Source: Magnetococcales bacterium
GTDB lineage: Bacteria; Pseudomonadota; Magnetococcia; Magnetococcales; JADFYX01
Reading direction: 5' to 3'
DNA: 8,164 nt
NCBI GenBank assembly: GCA_015232795.1
Contig: JADFYX010000100.1
Location: forward strand, 1-8,164
Below, one piece after another: positions 1-6,903 of this stretch (position 1 is the stretch's first letter; every line of letters starts with the position of its first letter). The position numbers and the translations under genes are program-made. The notes beneath the pieces were generated by a model. That model saw only the letters and a program-made list of their open reading frames with translations, made no database searches and had not been told where the DNA came from.

Positions 1-1
1 A

Positions 2-3000
2 TCTCCCCAACATCCCTATGTAAAAATAGTTTCTGGTTTTGAGAAAAACCATCTGTTTCTCCATGATGGTGAGCAGCTATATTATGCTCTGATTAAAAAA
101 GGGAGTGGAGAGATTGTCGGTGATGATCTTAAAACAGCCCTTGAAAAAGCCGAGCAGATATATCTTTCCACCCCGGCTGACAACCCGGAGATTATAGATA
201 GTTTACCCTTAAACAACAGAGCAGTAGCTCGACTACAAACTCTTATGGATCTTCTCCCTGGCACCCCTGGTCAGGGTCTGTTTTTCAACCGTATTGTGCA
301 GATTGGCAAAAACAAGCTAAAAGAGATAACTCCCAAAACTCCCATGTTAATTGTGGATGTACCTGTGGTGGGAGCCCAAAAAGAGGATTTAGAAGAGGTA
401 TCAACAAGTAATATTTTTGTTGCAACTGCTCCATTTGATAAGATGACCATCACCACTGGTGAAAAAAACCAGGTGCGGGAGAGAGTAAAATTAAGAGATT
501 TTTATTTTCCAGCCGGACACACCTTCTTTTTAACCGATCCGACTGGGCTTGATTACGAAGAGCGTCAACTGTTGGCAACCGCTTTGATTCGCAGCGGTTT
601 TCCCCATGTTATCTTTGCCAACCGTATTCTTTTGCCAAAAGAGGTTAAAAATTCTCTTGAGAGTTATTTAACCAACGTTGCAAAATATCCTGCTTTAACT
701 GCAATAAACAGAACATGGCAAGAAAATAAACAACAGTTGGGGGCAAATCCTTTTGCTTTTTATGGTGGTGCAGGCATCAACCAGGAGCAGATGGTTGAAA
801 GAGCAGAAGAGCTGTTTGATGAAGAGCTAGCCAAGGCCCAAGAGGCATTTGGCCAAGAGGATTTAAGCTCTACCGTTACCCATATTGAAAATGCTCTGGT
901 ACTAATCCAAAAAGCTGGGCGTGGTGAACTGTTTGCCCAACTATCTAGCACAGCAGTTAATACTCTGTTTAAACTTGGCAAATACCACAGGGCTGTTTGG
1001 CATCAAAAACAGATTTTAGCCCACCATGATAAGAACACTCCTGCGGTTGTTCGCGCCAAAGATTTAAATATCATGGGTATGCTTTATTCCCGGTTGGAAA
1101 AATATAACTCTGCGGTACACTATCTAGAGCAAGCCGTTGAGATTGCAGCTAAAACAGGCAATTCAGAAATATTAGCCGAAGGAGCCAACACCCTTGGTAT
1201 CGTCAAAGAAAACCAGGGAGCATACGGTGGAGCCTTAGCAGCCTTTGATATCTCCTTTACCCAGTTTCAATTAAAAGGTGATAAAAAGGCAATGGCGGAA
1301 CAATTTCGCCGCATTGGTCGTATCTACCACCTACGCTTGGCTAGATATTTAAAAGCGAGGGAGTTTTTTAGCAAAGCAAAAAAACTCTATAGAGAGACCA
1401 AAGACTTAAATGGAGAGGCATTAGCCATTTTTGATATTGGCTTAACCTATGAAAAAACTGGTGATTTTAATAATTCCAAGAAATTTTACAAGCAAGGAAT
1501 AAAGATTGGTCAAAAATTGGATGATCCGTTCCTTTTGGCAACAGGCTCGCTTTATCTTGCTAACACTTCATGGTTTCAAGGTGATTATCAAGAGGCATTC
1601 AGGCTACTTATCAAAGCAAGCAACCAAGCCGACCATGCTGACAAACCTCAGTTAGAGATAATGATAGCCAATACAAGGGGGCTTTTGTATTGGACTTTAA
1701 ACGAAAATGATAAAGCACTACTGCATTTACAAAAAGCTATCGATAGTTCAAAAAGGCACCATTTAGCCACTGAGCTTGCCTCATCACTGAACAATAAGGC
1801 ATTGGTTTTAAGGGCAACTGGTAAGTTGGACGATGCTCTTTACAATTTTCAACAGGCGATGGTTATAGATGCAGAACAGAAAAGCCTTTGGGGTCTGAGT
1901 TACGATAATAGAAATATCGGTATGGTTCTCATGAAAAAGGGCCGACTAGAGGAGGCTGAAGAGCGTCTGCTAGTATCGGAGACCATAAGCTCTGAGATTT
2001 CCAACCCGATAAACCAAAGCAAAGCCCAGTTGGAGTTGGCTAATCTATACAAAAAGATGGGCAAAATTGAGTTGGCCCATGACTATTACAGCCAAGCTTT
2101 TGGTCTTGCAAAAAAACTCCATTTAAAAGAGGTTCTCTGGCGGGCTTCAGCAGGTATGGGAGATGTTTTATGGCAGCAAGACAGACCCAAAGAGGCTTTT
2201 GCAGCCTTTGACAGAGCCATAAACATTGTTGAGGGAATGCGTTCTGCTCTTAAAATTGATGCCCTGCGCAATAGTTTTCAGGAGAATAAACAAGATCTCT
2301 ACCGCAACATGATTACATTATTGGTTGAGATGGGTGATACAAGAAAAGGCTTTGATTATCTTGAGAGGTTCCGTTCGCGAAACTTTATTGATCTACTGGC
2401 AAATCAAAAAATAGAGCTAAAACGCCCAGAGGATGAAAAAGATTTGCAACGTGTGAGCAATCTTTTTGCTGAGTTAGACAATTTAGCACAAGAGTTTGCA
2501 GCCAGCAAAAAACCGAGCAAAGCCCAAAGCAACAGATATAAAAGACAAAAAGCTATGGCAGAAGAGGCCCAACTAGAGCTTTTGCAGAAAAACCCAGAGC
2601 TAAGTGCTTTTATTTCGGTAAATCCTTTAACATTAGCGCAGTTTGAAGGCAGGATGGAGAAAGGTGTTGGTACTATCGCCTATCTGCTGACGAAAAAAGA
2701 GCTTTATATATGGGTAACAACTAAAAAAGGCACAACATTTAAACGTGTAGCAGTAAGTGAAAAAGAGCTAACGGCGAAGGTAAGAGAATATCGGGATTTA
2801 ATGCAGAATATTGAACCGGTAGAAGAGGTTATGAGCCAGCTTTATACATGGTTGATCAAGCCGGTAGAAAAAGAGATAACAGATCTTGAATATCTAGGAA
2901 TTATTCCCCACGGCCCCTTATATTTCCTCTCTTTTTCTGCCTTGAGAGGGCCAAACAACTATCTGGTAGCCAGGTATCCGCTATTTTATTCTCCTTCGGC

Positions 3001-3631
3001 CTCTGCCATGGAGTATTCCTTTAAAAAACGCACTAAAATAAAAAGAACCAAAATATTAGCCATTGGCAATCCTGATCTTGGTAATCTAAATTTTGATCTA
3101 CCGTTAGCAGAATATGAAGCGGGCAGTATTCAGTGGACTTTTCCTGACGGTGATCTATTAGTAGGTAAAAAAGCCAGCAAGGAGTGGGTAGTTAATAACA
3201 TTGGCAAATACGGCATAATCCACATAGCAGCCCACGGCGATTTTCAAGGCATCAACCCCCTCTTCTCTTCGTTATGGTTATCGGCCAAAGACCAGCAAAA
3301 AGGACGATTAACAGTAAAAGAGATCTTCTCATTAGACATAAACGCGGATTTGGTAACTCTAAGTGCCTGCCAAACGGGTTTAGGAACCCTGCAAGGCAGC
3401 GAGCTTATCGGCCTAAACCGGGCATTTCTTTACGCCGGAACCCATGCGTTGATATCATCATTATGGCGGGTAGATGATCTAGCAACAGCGGTATTGATGA
3501 AGCATTTCTACAGAAACTATTCCACAATGAACAAAGCCAAAAGCTTGCAGCAAGCCCAACTAATAGTAAAGCAAACCTTCCCCCACCCGGCAAACTGGGC
3601 AGGGTTTAACTTAATGGGTGATTATCAGTAA
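2..3631 (+). CDS. TPR-CHAT protein (caspase-fold protease), 5'-truncated by the window edge
   Basis: The frame is open from base 2 to the TAA at 3629-3631, at least 1209 codons. The first in-frame ATG (245) lacks a Shine-Dalgarno and falls inside a domain, so the real start lies upstream. Residues below are numbered from that Met. Residues ~30-176 look like a degenerate CHAT domain: IFVATAPFDK stands where the His motif should be and FFLTDPTG where the Cys motif should be. About eleven TPR repeats fill ~230-665, spaced about 40 residues. A charged helical linker covers ~675-785. A C-terminal CHAT domain spans ~790-1125 with HIAAHGDF (His997) and TLSACQTG (Cys1042), then SSLWRVDD and HPANWAGFNLMG, all typical of the family. 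CHAT proteins are clan CD cysteine peptidases related to caspases and separase; TPRs usually bind partners or substrates. Active protease is inferred from the intact dyad. The substrate is unknown, and no gasdermin or Cas gene is visible. Any signal peptide would lie outside the window. Confidence 0.93.
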   Translation, partial: SPQHPYVKIVSGFEKNHLFLHDGEQLYYALIKKGSGEIVGDDLKTALEKAEQIYLSTPADNPEIIDSLPLNNRAVARLQTLMDLLPGTPGQGLFFNRIVQIGKNKLKEITPKTPMLIVDVPVVGAQKEDLEEVSTSNIFVATAPFDKMTITTGEKNQVRERVKLRDFYFPAGHTFFLTDPTGLDYEERQLLATALIRSGFPHVIFANRILLPKEVKNSLESYLTNVAKYPALTAINRTWQENKQQLGANPFAFYGGAGINQEQMVERAEELFDEELAKAQEAFGQEDLSSTVTHIENALVLIQKAGRGELFAQLSSTAVNTLFKLGKYHRAVWHQKQILAHHDKNTPAVVRAKDLNIMGMLYSRLEKYNSAVHYLEQAVEIAAKTGNSEILAEGANTLGIVKENQGAYGGALAAFDISFTQFQLKGDKKAMAEQFRRIGRIYHLRLARYLKAREFFSKAKKLYRETKDLNGEALAIFDIGLTYEKTGDFNNSKKFYKQGIKIGQKLDDPFLLATGSLYLANTSWFQGDYQEAFRLLIKASNQADHADKPQLEIMIANTRGLLYWTLNENDKALLHLQKAIDSSKRHHLATELASSLNNKALVLRATGKLDDALYNFQQAMVIDAEQKSLWGLSYDNRNIGMVLMKKGRLEEAEERLLVSETISSEISNPINQSKAQLELANLYKKMGKIELAHDYYSQAFGLAKKLHLKEVLWRASAGMGDVLWQQDRPKEAFAAFDRAINIVEGMRSALKIDALRNSFQENKQDLYRNMITLLVEMGDTRKGFDYLERFRSRNFIDLLANQKIELKRPEDEKDLQRVSNLFAELDNLAQEFAASKKPSKAQSNRYKRQKAMAEEAQLELLQKNPELSAFISVNPLTLAQFEGRMEKGVGTIAYLLTKKELYIWVTTKKGTTFKRVAVSEKELTAKVREYRDLMQNIEPVEEVMSQLYTWLIKPVEKEITDLEYLGIIPHGPLYFLSFSALRGPNNYLVARYPLFYSPSASAMEYSFKKRTKIKRTKILAIGNPDLGNLNFDLPLAEYEAGSIQWTFPDGDLLVGKKASKEWVVNNIGKYGIIHIAAHGDFQGINPLFSSLWLSAKDQQKGRLTVKEIFSLDINADLVTLSACQTGLGTLQGSELIGLNRAFLYAGTHALISSLWRVDDLATAVLMKHFYRNYSTMNKAKSLQQAQLIVKQTFPHPANWAGFNLMGDYQ

Positions 3632-3661
3632 AAAAAGGAAGTTGCCTGGATGAGTGTGGGT

Positions 3662-3682
3662 TAAGGGAGATCATCTCCCTTA
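3662..3682 (+). terminator. 9-bp perfect stem-loop after the TPR-CHAT gene; possible terminator or mRNA 3' end
   Basis: TAAGGGAGA (3662-3670) and TCTCCCTTA (3674-3682) are exact reverse complements around a 3-base loop, 30 bases past the stop codon. No T-run follows directly. The nearest run is nine T at 3734-3742, after a second, very tight inverted repeat (GTTTTAC/GTAAAAC, 3704-3718). The stem is GC-rich against its surroundings, so a role in 3'-end formation or stability is plausible. It is not a textbook intrinsic terminator. Confidence 0.4.
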
Positions 3683-3774
3683 CAGGTTTGGGTATCAACC
3701 ATGGTTTTACCGTAAAACAATATTTAAAAAGGCTTTTTTTTTAGCTTCTAAACAAAGTCCCTGCAAGAGTATTA

Positions 3775-3814
3775 GTTAGAGAAACAAAAAAACCCTTTTT
3801 TTTGTTTCTCTAAC
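3775..3814. repeat. Perfect 18-bp inverted repeat with 4-base loop
   Basis: The left arm 3775-3792 (GTTAGAGAAAC followed by seven A) is the exact reverse complement of the right arm 3797-3814 (seven T followed by GTTTCTCTAAC). The loop is CCCT. The structure is symmetric, so it folds from either strand, with a run of U inside the 3' arm. It may act as a bidirectional terminator for the TPR-CHAT transcript, or be the remnant of a small mobile element. The lack of a free U-tract after the stem makes the terminator reading uncertain. Confidence 0.75.
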
Positions 3815-4090
3815 ATGCTTTACCTACCAATGGCAGGATTGTTTAATAATCTATCAGAACAAACCTCCACATATAACAATCTACACAAGTCAGCATAAAA
3901 CTTTTTAGCACAAAGTTAAAATTACTCATATCAAATACTGGTTATCATAAAACCACTATTAATAGCTATATGTATATCAAATCTCATAGATTCTAATTTT
4001 ATGTTAAAATATAATTAAATTAGCTATAGCTTAACTTTACAAATATGCTACTATGTGCGTTATTAATTATAAGTAAGTAGTCCTGTTTTT

Positions 4091-4177
4091 CTAGCATTTA
4101 ACCCCAACGATCAATGATAACTGGTAATTATGCGGTTTCCAATCTTACCAGTTATCATTGATTACCTAGCCTTTAAC
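4091..4177. repeat. 18-bp inverted repeat (4110-4127 / 4145-4162) flanked by 12-bp direct repeats
   Basis: ATCAATGATAACTGGTAA at 4110-4127 is matched by its exact reverse complement at 4145-4162, with a 17-base loop. Outside the arms are two same-orientation copies of a 12-mer differing at one base: CTAGCATTTAAC (4091-4102) and CTAGCCTTTAAC (4166-4177). The spacers between direct repeat and arm are 7 bases on the left and 3 on the right. The arrangement recalls a tiny inverted-repeat element between duplicated target sites, or a double operator. The unequal spacers argue against a clean transposon footprint. It lies about 250 bases upstream of the glycosyltransferase gene. Confidence 0.7.
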
Positions 4178-4428
4178 TAAATAAACATTACAATTTAAAC
4201 TGATACAATGATGCTAATTTGTAGAGGTGATAGTATTTTTGATATACTGTTTAGTATGGTATCTTACAATTTAATGATGTGAGTTGGATTTTTAGCAAGC
4301 AATAAATCTTAAATAATTGTATTTGGTTACAACAGGTTGGATGAATTTAATCTCATAATAGATCATTGAGAAAACGCATATATAGAGTTTCAGCCATAAC
4401 AGTTCAATCATTAAACCAGAAAAAACTA

Positions 4429-6837
4429 ATGGATAAGATGCAACCACCCAACACCCATCAACCACAACTCACAATCGATGAGGCATACGCTAAAGCTTTT
4501 GATCTCTACAATATTGGCAGTTATACAGAGGCTGACAGACTTTGCACAGCTATAATTCAAATTGACAACGATCATCTTCAAACCATTAATTTACTTGGGC
4601 TTATTGCGCAGAAAATAGACCGTCATGATTTGGCGATTGTACAATTTCGTCATGCAATCAGCATCGATAGCAGATATTCCATGTTGCACTATAATTTGGG
4701 AACATCTCTGTATCCTTTGGGGCGGACTCAAGAAGCTATTGATGCTCTACAAAAAGCGGTTGCAATTGATCCTGATTTTGCGGATGCCTACTGTACTCTT
4801 GGGGCGGCTTTTTTACAACTTGGTCAGCTTGCTGCGGCTAATTTAGTTTTACAAAAAGCGATATCCATTAAACCTGATTATGGGAATGCTTTATATAATC
4901 TTGGTAATGTCTTGTTAAAGCAGGGTATGGTTTTTGAGGCGGAGACAAGTTATCGTAAGGTGATTGCTGTAAATCCTGGTTATTCAGCAGCTTATTTTAA
5001 TCTTGGCAATATTTTAAAAGCGCAAAACAGGCTGGATGAAGCTGTTGCTAGTTATCAAAAAGCCATTTCTATTAAGCCTGATTATGTAGAGGCATATAAC
5101 AATCTTGGTGTGACACAACACGAACAAAACAAGCTTGACCAAGCCATTAGCAGTTATCAACAAGCCATATCTATTAAATCTGACTATGTAGAAGCTCATA
5201 ACAATATTGGGTTTACTCTTCTGGAAAAAAGTAAACTATCTGTTTTGTCAGTAGAGCAAAAAATAGAGCTTGTATCCTCTTTAAAAAAAGCAGTTGCTCT
5301 TGATCCCTTTTATACAAATGCGTGGCTCAACCTTTTGCTATTTATGCATGGCGACGACTGCTTTTTAGAGGCGAGTTCAATATTGGATGAAGCCCTGAAA
5401 CATCAACCAGATAGCACTGTTTTGCTCTTACGCAAGATACATATCATCTTTCCTATTTTTCATAAAAACAGTGAAAGTGTTAATAGATCCATAGAGATAT
5501 TTAACAGTTTTATTGCCCAGATGTCCGCTTGGCTAGCAAAAAATCCTAAGAACAAGCTTGAATTTGCCAAGGAAGCTTGCAATATGCCGGTATTTTATAT
5601 CGCTTATTTGCCTCTAAATCATATCCAGGCTCTGTCTGATTATGGTGACCTCATCGCGGTTGAGCCACATTTCAAAAAACCGGATGGAGCTATCAAAGCT
5701 AAAAAAATACGCATTGTTATAGTATCTAACCATATTCGCGTTCATTCTGTTTGGGATATTGTACTTAAGGGTTTTGTCCGGCATATGGACAGGGATCGCT
5801 TTGAGCTTTTTTTGTATAATACAAGCAATATTACTGATGATGAGACAAAATGGGCGCAAGCCAACGCGGATTTTTATCGTCAAATTGGCAGTGAGGATCG
5901 GCATAAAACAGCATGGCTTGATATCTTGCGAAAAGATGCTCCTGATGTTATTTATTTTCCTGAAATAAGTATGGACCCAATTACCATTTTCCTTGCCTTA
6001 CACCGCACTGCCCCTTTACAGGTGATGGGTTGGGGCCATCCTATAACCAGTGGTCTACCAACAATTGACTATTTTATCTCTGGGGAACTGTTGGAGCCAG
6101 AACCCCTCCTCGCCCAATCCCATTATCGTGAAAAACTCATCTGCCTACCGGGTACAGGTTGCTGTACCGAACCGTTGCAGATAGTGCAAACAACTACACC
6201 CCATGAGATAGAAGAGATACTCAATGATTTAGTTGGGCCAATTTTTATTATTTGCCAAAAATCGTTTAAATTCTACCCAGGCGATGATGCACTGTTTGCA
6301 AAAATCGCTAGCTTGGTTGGCCCATGCACATTTTTAATAACAGTTGATGAAAAACTGCCGTGGGCAACAAAAAATATTATTAAACGGATTGGTAAAGCTT
6401 TCCAAGAAAAAGAGCTGAATCCTGACAATTATTTACAGGTTATTCCTTGGTTATCTAACGATAAATTTTTATCTTTATTGAAGAGTTGCGATATCTATTT
6501 GGACTGCCCATCATTTTCTGGCTACACAACAGCAAGACAAGCTGCACACATGGGTCTGCCTATAGTTACGTTAGAAGGGACGTTTATGCGTCAACGGCTA
6601 GCTGCTGGGTTGCTACGCAAGATAGAGCTTACTGACACAATTGCCCAAAACCATAATGATTATATCAACATTTCTATAATGTTAGCTAAAGAGTCACGTG
6701 ATAAGCTTATCTACAAAGCTCGGCGTAAACAGCTTGCGAAATCGGCACAAAAGGCTGATTTTGGGATAGAGGTAGTACGGGCCTTTGAGAATATTCTGAC
6801 TACGGGTCTTGATGAAAATGGTGTAGCTAATCCATAA
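4429..6837 (+). CDS. TPR-containing O-GlcNAc transferase/SPINDLY-family (GT41) glycosyltransferase
   Basis: The protein is 802 residues from the ATG at 4429, ending TAA 6835-6837. The frame extends up to a TTG at 4366 and another ATG lies at 4438. None has a clear Shine-Dalgarno, so the start is a judgement based on the first TPR beginning at residue ~16. Nine TPRs follow: seven in strict 34-residue phase (16-253), an eighth with an 8-residue insertion (254-295) and a ninth (296-329). The catalytic region runs from ~427 (KIRIVIVSNH) to ~789. His439 in RVHSVWD aligns with human OGT His498. RTAPLQVMGWGHPITSG (526-542) matches the RPAP...GYPGTSG block. Lys614 in KSFKFYP aligns with OGT Lys842. 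The UDP-contact motif reads YTTARQ (699-704) instead of the usual HTTxxD. GT41 enzymes transfer a sugar from a nucleotide-sugar to protein side chains, with TPRs holding the acceptor. Donor and target here are unknown. No signal peptide or membrane segment is visible, so it is probably cytoplasmic. Confidence 0.9.
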   Translation: MDKMQPPNTHQPQLTIDEAYAKAFDLYNIGSYTEADRLCTAIIQIDNDHLQTINLLGLIAQKIDRHDLAIVQFRHAISIDSRYSMLHYNLGTSLYPLGRTQEAIDALQKAVAIDPDFADAYCTLGAAFLQLGQLAAANLVLQKAISIKPDYGNALYNLGNVLLKQGMVFEAETSYRKVIAVNPGYSAAYFNLGNILKAQNRLDEAVASYQKAISIKPDYVEAYNNLGVTQHEQNKLDQAISSYQQAISIKSDYVEAHNNIGFTLLEKSKLSVLSVEQKIELVSSLKKAVALDPFYTNAWLNLLLFMHGDDCFLEASSILDEALKHQPDSTVLLLRKIHIIFPIFHKNSESVNRSIEIFNSFIAQMSAWLAKNPKNKLEFAKEACNMPVFYIAYLPLNHIQALSDYGDLIAVEPHFKKPDGAIKAKKIRIVIVSNHIRVHSVWDIVLKGFVRHMDRDRFELFLYNTSNITDDETKWAQANADFYRQIGSEDRHKTAWLDILRKDAPDVIYFPEISMDPITIFLALHRTAPLQVMGWGHPITSGLPTIDYFISGELLEPEPLLAQSHYREKLICLPGTGCCTEPLQIVQTTTPHEIEEILNDLVGPIFIICQKSFKFYPGDDALFAKIASLVGPCTFLITVDEKLPWATKNIIKRIGKAFQEKELNPDNYLQVIPWLSNDKFLSLLKSCDIYLDCPSFSGYTTARQAAHMGLPIVTLEGTFMRQRLAAGLLRKIELTDTIAQNHNDYINISIMLAKESRDKLIYKARRKQLAKSAQKADFGIEVVRAFENILTTGLDENGVANP
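5050..5210 (+). repeat. DNA-level tandem TPR duplication inside the GT41 gene
   Basis: Bases 5050-5108 and 5152-5210 match at 50 of 59 positions by eye, offset by exactly 102 bases (34 codons, one TPR unit). Both encode SYQ-AISIK-DYVEA-NN. Several differences are silent. Neighbouring repeats (for example around 4849-4910) keep the protein consensus but match less well at DNA level. This suggests that this pair arose by a fairly recent in-frame duplication or was homogenised by gene conversion. Confidence 0.75.
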
Positions 6838-6852
6838 ATTTTTAATTATGAT

Positions 6853-6903
6853 AACAACAAGATATAAAAGTCAGCGACTCACCATGATGCTTTTTATGTT
6901 GTT
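6853..6903. terminator. Weak candidate bidirectional terminator between convergent genes
   Basis: The 66-base gap between the GT41 stop and the rlmN stop contains AACAAC (6853-6858) paired with GTTGTT (6898-6903) and, inside it, ATAAAAG (6864-6870) against CTTTTTAT (6890-6897) with small bulges. The stem is imperfect and AT-rich. Position between two converging genes is the main reason to list it. Confidence 0.28.

Larger units (their letters stand above)
3632..4365. other. Long AT-rich non-coding region with several inverted repeats
   Basis: This stretch of about 730 bases separates the TPR-CHAT gene from the glycosyltransferase gene. I see no open frame with coding character; the longest ATG frame I traced by eye is 28 codons (3815-3898) with no ribosome site. 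The region holds three perfect stem-loops (3662-3682, 3775-3814, 4110-4162), A and T tracts, and a 10-bp palindrome at 4022-4031. It must contain the terminator of the upstream gene and probably the promoter of the downstream one. I could not pick out a convincing -35/-10 pair. A TTGATA at 4239-4244 with TACAAT at 4265-4270 has 20-bp spacing, which is too long for confidence. Confidence 0.7.

Noticed and set aside
82..264. Open frame of 60 codons on the - strand
   Set aside because: It lies wholly antisense to the TPR-CHAT frame, which is open from base 2, and has no recognisable motif. The other short frames inside the three genes were dismissed in the same way.
2..3631. Craspase-type (type III-E CRISPR) TPR-CHAT
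   Set aside because: No Cas gene or CRISPR repeat is visible, and the architecture with a CHAT-like N-terminal part and a long TPR array differs from Csx29. The left flank is unseen, so this is a lack of support rather than proof.
3815..3898. 28-codon ATG frame in the intergenic region
   Set aside because: It begins directly after the inverted-repeat stem with no ribosome site, and its sequence shows no domain, signal or coding bias.
3632..4365. CRISPR array or transposon
   Set aside because: The repeats are inverted pairs with unrelated sequences, not regularly spaced direct repeats, and no transposase or integrase frame is present.
4366..4428. TTG start adding 21 residues to the GT41 protein
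   Set aside because: The extra residues have no family features, TTG is a rarer start and no Shine-Dalgarno precedes it. It cannot be excluded, because the ATGs at 4429 and 4438 also lack good ribosome sites.
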